A DNA stretch of 64,000 bases from Hyphomonas beringensis (lineage in GTDB: Bacteria; Pseudomonadota; Alphaproteobacteria; Caulobacterales; Hyphomonadaceae). Below the pieces are notes generated by a model, which saw nothing but the letters and a program-made list of their open reading frames with translations, was not told the DNA's origin and ran no database searches. Where the stretch lies: the NCBI RefSeq assembly GCF_000682755.1, contig NZ_AWFF01000032.1:1-64000 (forward strand). Direction: 5' to 3'. Of this stretch, positions 50,940 to 60,258 are shown one piece after another. Every line of letters starts with the position of its first letter. The stretch's first letter is position 1. The position numbers were made by a program, and so were the translations under genes.

Positions 50940-52082
50940 ATGGGACAAGACATCGATCCATTCCGTGCGATCTCCGTCAGCAAACGGGCGCATGATCTGA
51001 AAGCCGAAGGCCGGCGTATCCTGCACATGGAATTCGGCCAGCCCTCCACACCCGCGCCGAAAGCCGCCATCGCCAAGGCGCATGACGTGCTGGACACAGA
51101 CCCGATGGGGTATTGGGAAAGCCGTCCGCTCAAGGAGCGTATTGCCCAATACTACAAGCAGCATCATGGCGTGGATGTACGGCCCGGCCGCATCACGCTG
51201 ACCTGTGGCGCATCGCCTGCCCTCGTGCTGGCGCTGTCGACGGCGTTCAATCCGGGCGACCGTGTGGCGCTGGCGCGGCCGGGCTATGTTGCCTATCGCA
51301 ACACGCTGCGCGCGCTGAATCTGGAGCCTGTCGAAATCGCCTGTGGAGAGGAAGCGCGCTATCAGCTGTCCGCCGCTGCACTGGACGCGATCGATCCGGT
51401 CCCGGCAGGCGTGATCATTGCCAGCCCCGCCAATCCGACAGGAACGATCATTCCGGCAGATGATCTGGCCGCGCTGGCCGATGTCGCCAAGAGAAAGAAC
51501 ATTCGCATTATTTCGGATGAGATCTATCACGGTCTCAGCTATGGCCCGGAAATCCGCTCCATGCTGGAGTTTGATCCGGATGCGTACATTGTGAACAGCT
51601 TCTCGAAATATTTCTCGATGCCCGCCTGGCGACTTGGCTGGCTGGTGTCGCCGGAAGATGGCGCTGAGCGGACGAGCGCCTATGTCGGGAATTTGTTCCT
51701 GACGCCGCCCTCGCTGTCCCAGCACGCAGGCCTCGCCGCCATGGACTCCACTGAGGAACTGGACGGGCATGTCGACGTGTACCGCCGCAATCGCGAACTG
51801 ATGCTGGAAGCGCTGCCCCGGCTGGGCCTGGAAAAGATCGCTCCGCCCGATGGCGCGTTCTATATCTATGCAGATATTTCAAAGTATACGGACGATAGCT
51901 TGTCCTTCTGCCTGAAACTGCTGGAAGAGACCGGCATCGCCACCGCGCCGGGCGTGGACTTTGACCCTGTCCTAGGGCACAAATTCATGCGCTTTTCCTT
52001 CGCGCTTTCCACCCCGCAGATCGAGGAAGCCATCAGTCTGCTGGAACCCTGGTTCGCGGCGCAGCCTCAGTCGCACGCATAA
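50940..52082 (+). CDS. Pyridoxal-phosphate aminotransferase class I/II
   Basis: A 380-residue aminotransferase starting one base after the DctM stop. The PLP fold shows ITLTCGASPALVLALSTAFNPGDRVALARPGYVAY, VIIASPANPTGTIIP, NIRIISDEIYHGLSY and YIVNSFSKYFSMPAWRLGWLV (Schiff-base Lys in SFSKYFS), then PPDGAFYIYADISKY and RFSFA. A substrate cannot be named. In an operon with a 2-oxoacid-type TRAP transporter, reversible transamination of the imported 2-oxoacid is a reasonable inference. Its last 16 bases overlap the end of a convergent lipoprotein gene. Confidence 0.92.
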   Translation: MGQDIDPFRAISVSKRAHDLKAEGRRILHMEFGQPSTPAPKAAIAKAHDVLDTDPMGYWESRPLKERIAQYYKQHHGVDVRPGRITLTCGASPALVLALSTAFNPGDRVALARPGYVAYRNTLRALNLEPVEIACGEEARYQLSAAALDAIDPVPAGVIIASPANPTGTIIPADDLAALADVAKRKNIRIISDEIYHGLSYGPEIRSMLEFDPDAYIVNSFSKYFSMPAWRLGWLVSPEDGAERTSAYVGNLFLTPPSLSQHAGLAAMDSTEELDGHVDVYRRNRELMLEALPRLGLEKIAPPDGAFYIYADISKYTDDSLSFCLKLLEETGIATAPGVDFDPVLGHKFMRFSFALSTPQIEEAISLLEPWFAAQPQSHA

Positions 52083-52390
52083 TCCGCAACGGCGCCGCCG
52101 TCTGGTGTGCGTTCAAGGGTGGCGAGTGTGCAGCCCTCTGGCGCGGCAGCGCTGGCGGCTTCCAGCAACGCGTCTTCGGTGGGCGCGCTGGCGACTCCGA
52201 AGCTGCCATCCGTCTTGACCGAGAATTTCAGCTTGAACCCCTGCCCTTCAACCGGCGCGGCGAAGAAGCTGTAATTGCCGCCGGCAACCGTGCGGTCCGG
52301 TAAGCCATTCCAGGCGGCTGCGCTCCACCCGGATGAAGATGCGGCGCAAGCCGAAAGAGCAAGCGCCGCACTGAGAACGAAATATTTCAT
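52067..52390 (-). CDS. Small predicted lipoprotein, unknown function
   Basis: 107 residues starting MKYFVLSAALALSACAASSSG with lipobox LSAC (Cys15). The mature part is a short beta-rich domain with NYSFFAAPVEGQGFKLKFSVKTDGSFGVASAPTEDALLEAASAAAPEGCTLATLERTPDGGAVADYACD; two cysteines near the end could form a disulfide. No family recognised. Its AGGAGG ribosome site lies inside a hairpin (52399-52415). It is downstream of lemA on the same strand with a 35-base gap, and its end overlaps the aminotransferase stop. Confidence 0.7.
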   Translation of the reverse strand: MKYFVLSAALALSACAASSSGWSAAAWNGLPDRTVAGGNYSFFAAPVEGQGFKLKFSVKTDGSFGVASAPTEDALLEAASAAAPEGCTLATLERTPDGGAVADYACD

Positions 52391-52398
52391 GGTCCCAC

Positions 52399-52415
52399 CT
52401 CCTGATAGTCAGGAG
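52399..52415 (-). promoter_or_regulatory. Hairpin enclosing the lipoprotein's ribosome binding site
   Basis: On the minus strand CTCCTGA-CTA-TCAGGAG folds into a perfect 7-bp stem; its right arm supplies the AGGAG of the ribosome site 8-13 bases before the lipoprotein ATG. Folded, it would hide the site, so translation could be coupled to ribosomes on upstream lemA or to an RNA switch. Confidence 0.5.
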
Positions 52416-52425
52416 ATAGCTTACC

Positions 52426-52989
52426 CTAGAATTTGACTTCCGGCACCTGGGACAGCGCCTCGCGGCCTTCGACGCCAACATCGAAGAAGTCGCGTTCCTC
52501 GAAATTGAACATGCCGGCAATGATGGAGCCCGGGAATTGTTCGCGGGAGGTGTTGTAGTCCTGAACCGCGGAATTGTAGAAGCGGCGCGCGGCGGCCAGC
52601 TTGTCTTCAATCGTGGACAATTCTGCCTGCAGCTGCAGGAAGTTCGTATTGGCTTTCAGGTCCGGATAGGCCTCTGCCAGGGCGAACAGCTTGCCAAGGG
52701 AGGCCGTCAGCATGCCTTCAGCCTGGGACATTTCTGCCGGCGTGCTGGCGCTCTGCGCGGCGCTGCGGGCCGCGATGACGGCGTTCAGGGTTTCCTTCTC
52801 GTGAGAGGCATAGCCCTTGACCGTCTCGACAAGGTTCGGGATCAAATTCTGGCGTTGTTTCAGCTGGACATCGACATCGGCAAAGGCCTGATTGACGCGC
52901 TGCCGCTTCATCACGAGGCCGTTATAGATCAGGATGACAAAGCCGACGATCGCGACGATGGCGGCCAGAATGATGATAATGGGGCTCAT
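52426..52989 (-). CDS. lemA: LemA family protein
   Basis: A 187-residue membrane-anchored protein. One N-terminal helix (IIIILAAIVAIVGFVILIYNGLVM) and the family motif KRQRVNQAFADVDVQLKQRQNLIPNLVETVKGYASHEKETL are followed by a helical domain ending EQFPGSIIAGMFNFEERDFFDV. The function of LemA proteins is unclear; most are periplasm-facing. The ATG at MSPIIIIL was chosen because GGAGGG sits 7 bases upstream; an in-frame TTG further up lacks a site. It is followed by a small lipoprotein. Confidence 0.95.
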   Translation of the reverse strand: MSPIIIILAAIVAIVGFVILIYNGLVMKRQRVNQAFADVDVQLKQRQNLIPNLVETVKGYASHEKETLNAVIAARSAAQSASTPAEMSQAEGMLTASLGKLFALAEAYPDLKANTNFLQLQAELSTIEDKLAAARRFYNSAVQDYNTSREQFPGSIIAGMFNFEERDFFDVGVEGREALSQVPEVKF

Positions 52990-53139
52990 AAGGCGTCCCT
53001 CCAAAAGAACCGGAATGTCAAAGGGGTATCCGGGCCCGCCGCCCAGCGCAAGAGTGCGGCGCGATTATCTGCGGCAACCAAGTGACTTGACCAGACGTGA
53101 TGGATACCGCCTCCTCTCTCAGCATGCAGGAGGCCAGCC

Positions 53140-53841
53140 ATGTCATCAAAGTACCCCTTGGGCGAACACCATTATATCCACCGGATTGGCTGGCTGCGTG
53201 CCACTGTGCTGGGCGCAAATGACGGCATCCTCTCCACGGCCAGCCTGATGATCGGGGTTGCCTCTGCCAATGCCACACCAGGCGCCATCATGACGGCAGG
53301 CCTGGCAGGCCTGGTCGCGGGGGCGATGTCGATGGCGGCGGGGGAGTATGTCTCCGTCTCCTCTCAAGCTGATACGGAAAAGGCCGATATCGAGATCGAA
53401 AAGGCCGCCCTGAGAGACCGTCCTGAAGCAGAATTGGTGGAACTGGCCAACATCTATATGAACCGCGGCGTGCACAAGGACACGGCCTATGAGGTCGCGC
53501 GGCAGCTGATGGACAAGGACGCGCTGGATGCCCATGTGCGCGACGAACTGGGCATGTCGGAGTTCGGCACGGCGCGGCCTGTGCAGGCTGCGATCAGCTC
53601 GGCGCTGAGTTTCTCTGCCGGCGCTTTGCTGCCGCTGCTGGCGGCTGTGGTGTCTCCAGAGGCGCTGGTGACGCCGGCCGTGGCGGGTGTGTCTCTGCTG
53701 GCGCTGGTGATCCTGGGTTTCCTGTCGGCCAAGGCTGGCGGGGCCAAGCGCACGAAGGCCGTCGTGCGGATCGTGTTCTGGGGCGCGGCTGCCATGCTCG
53801 TCACCGGGGCGATCGGCGCCGCGTTCGGGACGGTGGTCTGA
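53140..53841 (+). CDS. VIT1/CCC1-family membrane protein (predicted metal transporter)
   Basis: A 233-residue protein with about five helices. The signature HYIHRIGWLRATVLGANDGILSTASLMIGVASA is at the N-terminus, followed by MTAGLAGLVAGAMSMAAGEYVSVSSQADTEKADIEIEKAAL, a soluble linker with ELANIYMNRGVHKDTAYEVARQLMDKDALDAHVRDELGM, and three further helices. In eukaryotic homologues this family moves iron or manganese; bacterial members are less well defined. An AGGAGG site lies 6 bases before the ATG. Single-gene unit. Confidence 0.92.
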   Translation: MSSKYPLGEHHYIHRIGWLRATVLGANDGILSTASLMIGVASANATPGAIMTAGLAGLVAGAMSMAAGEYVSVSSQADTEKADIEIEKAALRDRPEAELVELANIYMNRGVHKDTAYEVARQLMDKDALDAHVRDELGMSEFGTARPVQAAISSALSFSAGALLPLLAAVVSPEALVTPAVAGVSLLALVILGFLSAKAGGAKRTKAVVRIVFWGAAAMLVTGAIGAAFGTVV

Positions 53842-53944
53842 CACTTTTCCGCTGTTTCAGACCACGGCACAGCTTTACAAATCCTCTCAATTCTTTAGCT
53901 CGTTGAAGAAGGACATAGCAGACAGGATTTTGTAAAACGCGCTT

Positions 53945-54694
53945 ATGACGGATGCAGGCCGCCTCGCGAGACATATCTCAGATGCCCGCCGGGTGATGGT
54001 TTTCACCGGCGCAGGCATCTCCACGGAAAGCGGCATCCCGGACTTTCGAAGCCCAGGCGGCGTGTGGAGCAAGATGTCTCCCATCTATTTTCAGGACTTT
54101 GTCGCCTCCCGCGATGCGCGCCGGGAATCGTGGCGCCGCGTGTTCAACCGCACCGAAGGCTGGACAGGCGCAGAGCCGAATGTCGGCCATTATGCGGTGT
54201 CGGATCTGGTAAAGCGCGGCAAGGTATCATCCGTCGTCACACAGAATGTCGACAATCTTCACCAGGCCTCCGGCGTGCCCGATGAGAAGGTGATCGAGAT
54301 TCACGGCAATGCCAGCTATGCCAAATGCCTGCAGTGCGGCAAACGCTATGAGTTTGAAAGCCTGCGTGAGCGCTGGGAAAATGATGAAGACCTGACCTGC
54401 ATATTCTGCACGGGCCTGTTGAAGAATGCCACCGTCTCCTTCGGCCAGGCCATGCCGGAAATTGAAATGCAGCGCGCCGGGGAAGAAGCCCTGCTGTGCG
54501 ATCTGTGTCTCGTGCTCGGCTCATCCCTCGTCGTGTATCCGGCGGCGGCCATTCCCATTGAGGCCAAGCGAAATGGCGCGCGCCTGATCATCGTGAACCG
54601 AGAGCCGACAGATCAGGACCCGTTTGCAGATCTTGTCCTTCACAAGGAAATCGGCTCTCTGCTGACCGATACGATGGCCATTCTGGACAAGTAA
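53945..54694 (+). CDS. cobB: NAD-dependent protein deacylase, sirtuin (CobB-like)
   Basis: A 249-residue sirtuin that removes acyl groups from lysines using NAD. Motifs: FTGAGISTESGIPDFRSPGGVW (20-41), TQNVDNLHQASG (99-110), catalytic His120 in EIHGNASY, zinc cysteines C128/C131 and C152/C155, and LGSSLVVYPAAAIP. All zinc ligands are present. It starts with a weak ribosome site and is followed after 3 bases by the APC-like membrane protein, so the pair is likely co-expressed. Confidence 0.95.
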   Translation: MTDAGRLARHISDARRVMVFTGAGISTESGIPDFRSPGGVWSKMSPIYFQDFVASRDARRESWRRVFNRTEGWTGAEPNVGHYAVSDLVKRGKVSSVVTQNVDNLHQASGVPDEKVIEIHGNASYAKCLQCGKRYEFESLRERWENDEDLTCIFCTGLLKNATVSFGQAMPEIEMQRAGEEALLCDLCLVLGSSLVVYPAAAIPIEAKRNGARLIIVNREPTDQDPFADLVLHKEIGSLLTDTMAILDK

Positions 54695-54697
54695 CAG

Positions 54698-55927
54698 GTG
54701 CATATCAGCCTGACTGATCCCTCGACACTTCTGGTGCTTCTGGCGACAGTTGTGGGGCTGGGCGTGCTTTTCCTGCCGCGCCTGAGGCAGTGGAGAGCCT
54801 GGCAGGCCACGGTGACACCGCTCGCCTCCATCATTGGTAGCGGCTTTCTGGTGCTAGGGCCGATCCTGGACGACTCCTATGGCAAATATGCGCCGCTGGT
54901 GATGGCGGGCTTGTGCCTGCTGGCCTTTGCCTTCGGCTATGCCATCCGCTTCAACATTGCACGAAGGGCAAAGGTGGGCGAGCGCAGCCGTGCCGAGGAA
55001 TGGCTGGAGGAGGCCGCCTCCTGGGCGCTGGCCTTCGCCTATTGCATCTCGGTTGCCTATTATCTGAACCTGTTCGGGGCGTTCGGACTGTCGCTGTTCA
55101 ATCTGGACAATCCCGCCTATCCGAAACTGCTGACCAGCGCGGTGCTCTTCTTTGTGGTCGCGTCGGGCCTGCTGGGCGGGTTCTCGGCCATGGAGAAGAT
55201 GGAGCAGTTTGCCGTCAGCCTGAAGCTGGCGATCATTGCCGGCCTGCTGGTGGGGCTGGCGCTGTATTTCGGCGGCAAGGCGACGAGCCATCAGCTGGTC
55301 TTCAATGATCTGCAGCTGCACGGCTGGCCCGCTATCACGCTGGCTTTCGGCCTGATCGTGACGGTGCAGGGCTTTGAGACATCGCGTTACCTGTCAGACG
55401 AGTACACGCCGGAAATGCGCATCAGGTCCATGCGGTGGGCGCAGATCATCTCGGCGGCCATCTACATGGTCTATGTCAGCCTGCTGTCCTACCTGTTCCA
55501 TCCCAGTGAGCTGGCCCTGGACGAGACGGCCATTGTGGACATGATGCAGATCGTGGCGCCCGTGCTGCCGCCGCTTCTGGTGGCCGCCGCCCTCAGCGCG
55601 CAGTTCAGCGCAGCCGTGGCGGACGCAAGCGGCGCTGGCGGGCTGGCCGAGGAAGTTTCGCGCGGGAAGATCACGCCGAAGCGTGCCTATCTGATCCTTG
55701 GCATTGTTGGCGCGCTGCTGACCTGGGGCGCGAATGTGTTCGACATTATCGCCTATGCTTCAAAGGCCTTTGCGCTCTACTATGCCATCCAGTCTGCCAT
55801 CGCGATGGTCGGAGACTGGAAGACAGCCGGCGGCTTCAACTGGCGCACGCCGATCTATGCGGGCCTCAGCCTGCTCGGCATACTGATTGTCCTGTTCGGA
55901 GTGGCAGCCGAAAGCTCTTCGCACTAG
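54698..55927 (+). CDS. APC-superfamily-like membrane protein, unknown substrate
   Basis: A 409-residue protein with about 11-12 hydrophobic segments. GTG start, 3 bases after the sirtuin stop; no ATG fits. The order of helices and blocks VVASGLLGGFSAMEKMEQFAVSLKLAIIAGLLVGLALYFGG, TLAFGLIVTVQGFETSRYLSDEYTPEMRIRSMRWAQIISAAIYMVYVSLLSYLF and AAALSAQFSAAVADASGAGG suggest an APC-type amino-acid/amine transporter, but the first-helix signature is not typical. Its stop codon overlaps that of the convergent pirin gene in a CTAG. Confidence 0.65.
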   Translation: MHISLTDPSTLLVLLATVVGLGVLFLPRLRQWRAWQATVTPLASIIGSGFLVLGPILDDSYGKYAPLVMAGLCLLAFAFGYAIRFNIARRAKVGERSRAEEWLEEAASWALAFAYCISVAYYLNLFGAFGLSLFNLDNPAYPKLLTSAVLFFVVASGLLGGFSAMEKMEQFAVSLKLAIIAGLLVGLALYFGGKATSHQLVFNDLQLHGWPAITLAFGLIVTVQGFETSRYLSDEYTPEMRIRSMRWAQIISAAIYMVYVSLLSYLFHPSELALDETAIVDMMQIVAPVLPPLLVAAALSAQFSAAVADASGAGGLAEEVSRGKITPKRAYLILGIVGALLTWGANVFDIIAYASKAFALYYAIQSAIAMVGDWKTAGGFNWRTPIYAGLSLLGILIVLFGVAAESSSH

Positions 55928-56784
55928 CCGACGCTGACAGGCACCGTGAACTTGCCCGCGCGATAGTCTGCATAGGCGTCATAAATTTCCTGCTCGGTAT
56001 TCATCACGAACGGACCATGGGAGACGATGGGCTCATTGATCGGCTCGGCATGGCCGTAGAGGATCACGGCGTCCGTGCTGGCGGCCATCTCTATGCCATC
56101 GCCCGCGCCAAGCTCTGCCAGATTGAATCCGGATACCTGCGTACCATTGATCGTGACCTCGCCTTTGGCGACATAGACGAACACATCGCGCCCCGTCAGC
56201 CCATCAAAGGCGATGCGGCTGCCGGAGGTCATGTCGAGCCAGCTCATGAAAATGCCGGTCAGGGAGTCGAAGGCGCCTGCCTGGCCGTCATGCTCACCCG
56301 ATACGAGGTGCAGGGTCACGCCGTCTTTCTGGATGGCGGGGATCTTGTCGGCCTGAAGACCGGTATAGCGCGGCTGGGTCATTTTCAGCCGCGAGGGCAG
56401 ATTGATCCACAATTGCAACAGCTCCATCGGTCCGCCTTCCTTCTTGAAGGCTTCCGGGGAGACTTCCTCATGGACGAGGCCACTGCCAGCCGTCATCCAC
56501 TGGACACCGCCCTCATGGATGATGCTCTCATGACCTGCACTGTCGCGGTGGGCGAGTTCACCTTCCAGAATGAACGTAACCGTCTCAAAGCCGCGATGCG
56601 GGTGAGGGCCGAATGGCAGGCCGCGATTGTGCGGCGGATAGATCTGCGGGCCGTGATGGTTCAGGAACAGGAACGCCCCGATATGGCTGACGCCGCGCCC
56701 CGGCACAGGGCGGCGGGTAACAAGATCGCCAATATCATCCCGCATGGCGGGGTGGATGGCGATGACGGGTTTGAGCTGTGGCAT
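55924..56784 (-). CDS. Pirin family protein (two-cupin)
   Basis: A 286-residue cupin protein. The N-terminal cupin binds a metal through PHPHRGFETVTFILEGELAHRDSAGHE, IHEGGVQWMTAGSGLVHEE (His, His, His, Glu). The C-terminal cupin holds FVYVAKGEVTINGTQ. Several pirins have quercetin dioxygenase activity; the natural substrate of bacterial ones is uncertain. It starts with GAGGAG as ribosome site, and its stop interlocks with the membrane protein's stop. Confidence 0.94.
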   Translation of the reverse strand: MPQLKPVIAIHPAMRDDIGDLVTRRPVPGRGVSHIGAFLFLNHHGPQIYPPHNRGLPFGPHPHRGFETVTFILEGELAHRDSAGHESIIHEGGVQWMTAGSGLVHEEVSPEAFKKEGGPMELLQLWINLPSRLKMTQPRYTGLQADKIPAIQKDGVTLHLVSGEHDGQAGAFDSLTGIFMSWLDMTSGSRIAFDGLTGRDVFVYVAKGEVTINGTQVSGFNLAELGAGDGIEMAASTDAVILYGHAEPINEPIVSHGPFVMNTEQEIYDAYADYRAGKFTVPVSVG

Positions 56785-56869
56785 ACCGCGCTCCTCATGA
56801 TCGGTTCTATACTCATGTAGGAACGCGGCACGCCGGAAAAAGTGTCAGCCGCAGTGCAGGCCTGATGCG

Positions 56870-59104
56870 CTAGCCGCTGAATGTGCCGCTTCTCGGGAAG
56901 CCTTTGGGCACGGCCTTGCCGGCCTGGGCGCGCTTGCCAATCCATTCTTCCCATTCCGGGAAGGCGCGGTGGCGGCCACCTGTCATGACGATCAGGCCAT
57001 CTTCGGCATCGAACGTCATCAGATCTGCCAGCGTGTGCTTGCCGCTATAGGATTGCAGCTTGTTGCCCTTGCCGCGTGCCATTTCGGGCAGCTCTTCCAG
57101 CGGGAAGATCAGCAGCTTGCGGTTTGTTCCGACCACGGCCAGCATATCGCCTTCGACTTCCGGACAGACGAGCAGTTCGCCCTTGCCGGTATTGACGGCC
57201 TGCTTGCCAGCCTTGCGGTTGGATTCCAGTTCCTTTTCCTCGACCACGAAGCCATAGCCTTCGCTAGAGGCAACAACCCGTTTGCGCTCGGGCTCAAACC
57301 GGAACATGGCGATGATGTCGACGCTGTCTTCCAGGTCAATGGACAGGCGGATCGGCTCACCATGGCCACGCCCGCCGGGCAGCTTGTCTGCCAGTAGCGT
57401 GAAGGCCCGGCCATCGGACGCCATGAGGATGATCTTGTCCGTACTCATCACTTCTTCAGTGAGGTACAGCTCGTCACCTTCCTTGAACTTGGCGGATTCC
57501 GGATCGAGGCCATGGCCCTTCATGCCGCGGATCCAGCCCTGTTTGGAGAGCACGACTGTAACCGGCTCTTTCGGGCGGGTCGCTTCCAGAGCAGCCGCGA
57601 GATCCACCTCGGCCACTTCGCCAAAGGTCGCACGGCGGCGGCCAAGCTCAGAGTCCGGATCGAATGCCTCGCGGGCCTCTTTCAGCTCCTTGGAAACCTT
57701 GCTCCACTGGCGACGCTCTGAACCGATCAGCTTTTGAAGCTGTTCGCGCTCTTCGGTCAGCTTCGTGTGCTCACCGCGAATTTCCATCTCTTCCAGCTTG
57801 CGCAACGCACGCAGGCGAAGGTTGAGGATGGCTTCGGCCTGAATATCCGTCAGGCCGAATGTTTTCATCAGCACGGGCTTGGGCTCGTCCTCGTACCGAA
57901 TGATGCGGATCACCTCATCAATGTTGAGATAGGCAATCAGATAGCCATCCAGCAGGTGCAGGCGCTTCTCAATCTTGTCGAGGCGGAATTCCGCCCGGCG
58001 CACAACCACTTCACGGCGATGGTCCAGATAGGCCTTCAGCACATCCTTCAGGCCCATGACCTGTGGCGCACCCTTGTGCAGCACGTTCATGTTCAGGCTG
58101 AAGCGCGTTTCAAGATCGCAGACCTTGTAGAGGCTCTCCATCAGCACTTCCGGCTCCACCGTCTTGGAGCGTGGCACCAGAACAAGGCGGACGTCTTCCG
58201 CGCTCTCATCGCGCACATCGTCCAACAGCGGCAGCTTCTTCGCCTCGATCAGTTCGCCCAGCTTCTCAAGCAGCCTGGACTTCTGAACCTGATAGGGAAT
58301 CTCGGTGACGATGATCTGATAGGTGCCACGACCTGTATCCTCGACTTCCCAGCGGGCCCGCATGCGGAAGCTGCCCCGGCCCGTCTCATAGGCGTCCAGC
58401 ATGGCTTCGCGGGATTCGACGATGATGCCGCCGGTCGGGAAATCCGGACCTTTGACAAAATCCATCAGCTCCTCAGTGGTCGCCTTTGGCTTTTCGATCA
58501 GCAGGCGGGCCGCATCAATCAGTTCGGCAGCATTATGTGGAGGAATGGAGGTCGCCATGCCAACCGCGATGCCGCTGGCGCCATTGGCGAGCAGATTCGG
58601 AAAGCCTGCCGGCAGTACGACCGGTTCTTCGTCATTCTCGGCATAGTTTGCGCGGAAATCGACGGCGTTCTCATTGAGACCCTCCAGCAGCAACTCGGCT
58701 GCGACGGTCATCCGCGCTTCGGTGTAACGATAGGCAGCAGCGCTGTCGCCGTCGATGTTGCCAAAGTTCCCCTGGCCATCCACCAGCGGATAGCGAACGG
58801 TGAAATCCTGCGCCAGACGCACCAGCGTGTCATAGATCGAGCTGTCGCCGTGCGGGTGGAAGTTACCCATAACGTCGCCAACAATCTTGGCGCATTTGCG
58901 AAAGCCGCCTTCAGGATCCAGCTTCAGTACGCGCATTCCATACAGGATGCGCCGCTGAACCGGCTTCAAGCCATCGCGGACATCCGGCAGGGCGCGGGAC
59001 GTGATCGTCGAAAGGGCGTAAGCAAGATAGCGCTTGGACAGCGCCTCACTCATCGGCTCATTGATGATCCGGTCTTCCGGCGTGCCATCAATCGTATCGG
59101 ACAT
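56870..59104 (-). CDS. parC: DNA topoisomerase IV subunit A
   Basis: The DNA-breaking subunit of topoisomerase IV (chromosome decatenation), 744 residues from [10 protein letters not shown]; the frame extends 48 residues upstream but GAGG sits before this ATG. The catalytic Tyr is Y127 in AYRYTEARM. The quinolone region is [11 protein letters not shown] (S88 and D92), sensitive-type residues. Other marks: [21 protein letters not shown]-type region, and C-terminal beta-pinwheel repeats ([58 protein letters not shown]). Length and the truncated pinwheel favour ParC over GyrA. Confidence 0.95.
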   Translation of the reverse strand: MSDTIDGTPEDRIINEPMSEALSKRYLAYALSTITSRALPDVRDGLKPVQRRILYGMRVLKLDPEGGFRKCAKIVGDVMGNFHPHGDSSIYDTLVRLAQDFTVRYPLVDGQGNFGNIDGDSAAAYRYTEARMTVAAELLLEGLNENAVDFRANYAENDEEPVVLPAGFPNLLANGASGIAVGMATSIPPHNAAELIDAARLLIEKPKATTEELMDFVKGPDFPTGGIIVESREAMLDAYETGRGSFRMRARWEVEDTGRGTYQIIVTEIPYQVQKSRLLEKLGELIEAKKLPLLDDVRDESAEDVRLVLVPRSKTVEPEVLMESLYKVCDLETRFSLNMNVLHKGAPQVMGLKDVLKAYLDHRREVVVRRAEFRLDKIEKRLHLLDGYLIAYLNIDEVIRIIRYEDEPKPVLMKTFGLTDIQAEAILNLRLRALRKLEEMEIRGEHTKLTEEREQLQKLIGSERRQWSKVSKELKEAREAFDPDSELGRRRATFGEVAEVDLAAALEATRPKEPVTVVLSKQGWIRGMKGHGLDPESAKFKEGDELYLTEEVMSTDKIILMASDGRAFTLLADKLPGGRGHGEPIRLSIDLEDSVDIIAMFRFEPERKRVVASSEGYGFVVEEKELESNRKAGKQAVNTGKGELLVCPEVEGDMLAVVGTNRKLLIFPLEELPEMARGKGNKLQSYSGKHTLADLMTFDAEDGLIVMTGGRHRAFPEWEEWIGKRAQAGKAVPKGFPRSGTFSG

Positions 59105-59234
59105 TCTGGCCTCTTTGCAGTTTCGTGCCACATTCTGGTGCAGGCCCCAGCGTAGAATCATCGACTCATCAGGGCTACGTGACGTTAACACAAACGGGTT
59201 TTTGGTTAAGGAAAGGAAAAGGGCACAGCTGCCA

Positions 59235-59918
59235 ATGCACGCACTCAAAGCATGGATTCTGTTGATAAGCGTGCCGATTTTGGTCGTCGCCGCCCTGATC
59301 TGGCTGGCGCCGCCCCGTCACAACCCCTTCGCGCCGATCGACCTGACCGAGAGGCTGGGCCTCGGCACGCACCACAAGCTGATACGGGCCCGCGACAGCC
59401 GCGAGCTGTGCTTTACCGCGCTGGATGAGGCGGGCGTGCTGTATACACCGCTGGAAGACGAGAAAATGGAAGGCCGCTGCGGCCTGTATGACGCGCTGAC
59501 GCTGGACCGGACGATGACGCCCTATTCCGCCACGCTGCGGATGACCTGCGCCGAGGCCGCTGCGCTCTACACCTGGGAGCGGCATGTCGCGCGCCCGGCG
59601 GCAGTGGACATTCTCGGCTCTCCGATTGCGCGGATAGAGACCTATGGCAGCTTTTCCTGCCGTAACATCGCCGGGACAGGGCGCATGTCCCAGCACGGCC
59701 TGGGCAATGCTGTGGATATTTCAGGTTTCCGGCTGGAGGATGGCCGTCTGATCGACGTGAAGACGTATTGGAATGCGGGCGGCAAGGAAGCCAAATTCCT
59801 GCGCGCGGTGCACAAAGGCGCGTGCGAGGTATTCTCCGTCACGCTGGGCCCTGAATACAATGCCGCCCATGCCGATCATTTTCATCTCGACATGGGCGGC
59901 GGAAGAGTGTGTCGGTAA
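59235..59918 (+). CDS. Extensin-like family protein, membrane-anchored
   Basis: A 227-residue protein with an N-terminal helix or signal (ALKAWILLISVPILVVAALIWL) and an extensin-like C-terminal domain resembling D,D-carboxypeptidases of the LAS type. Metal-type residues appear in RMSQHGLGNAVDIS and HADHFHLDMGGG, and two Cys pairs (LCFTAL..., RCGLYD; SCRN, CEVF) may form disulfides. The family is thought to act on peptidoglycan but its activity is not settled. The start was chosen at the ATG before the hydrophobic helix; an upstream frame extends into parC on the other strand. Confidence 0.85.
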   Translation: MHALKAWILLISVPILVVAALIWLAPPRHNPFAPIDLTERLGLGTHHKLIRARDSRELCFTALDEAGVLYTPLEDEKMEGRCGLYDALTLDRTMTPYSATLRMTCAEAAALYTWERHVARPAAVDILGSPIARIETYGSFSCRNIAGTGRMSQHGLGNAVDISGFRLEDGRLIDVKTYWNAGGKEAKFLRAVHKGACEVFSVTLGPEYNAAHADHFHLDMGGGRVCR

Positions 59919-59920
59919 GC

Positions 59921-60109
59921 TTAGTTATCCAGGCACTCGAAGCCGTCTTCGGTGACTTCTTTCACGCGGCCTTCACCGCCGCACACGCGCAGCGCGGCTT
60001 CAGTGTTTTCATAGATCGCATCGCGGCCGTGTTCATCGGCATCGACGTGAATGCAGCCAGCCAGTGACAGCATGGCAATGGCGGTGACAGCAAATACAGT
60101 TTTCTTCAT
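59921..60109 (-). CDS. Small predicted lipoprotein, unknown
   Basis: 62 residues. MKKTVFAVTAIAMLSLAGCIHVDADEHGRDAIYENTEA: lipoprotein signal with lipobox LAGC (Cys19). The mature part has a second Cys in LRVCGGEGRVKEVTEDGFEC, possibly a disulfide pair. An AAGGG site precedes the ATG. No family recognised. It ends 2 bases from the convergent extensin-like gene. Confidence 0.75.
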   Translation of the reverse strand: MKKTVFAVTAIAMLSLAGCIHVDADEHGRDAIYENTEAALRVCGGEGRVKEVTEDGFECLDN

Positions 60110-60258
60110 GGCATCAGCCCTTGGGTTTGCACGGAACGCCCCAGTCCCTCAAAAATCGAGTTATCACCGCCGGGTCTGAATGTCTCCTGAATGGATGAGA
60201 CCTTGCTGCAGATTTCACAGCACGTAAGACTGCACGCAACAAAAGAGGAGAGAGCGCT

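Noticed and set aside
49667-51133. 488-codon open frame on the minus strand
   Set aside because: Antisense to DctM and the aminotransferase; low-complexity Gln/His/Arg composition.
57734-59155. 473-codon open frame on the plus strand
   Set aside because: Antisense to parC, which is fully supported by catalytic motifs.
59034-59234. Upstream extension of the extensin-like frame
   Set aside because: It runs antisense into the parC start and puts 67 unlikely residues before the signal helix.
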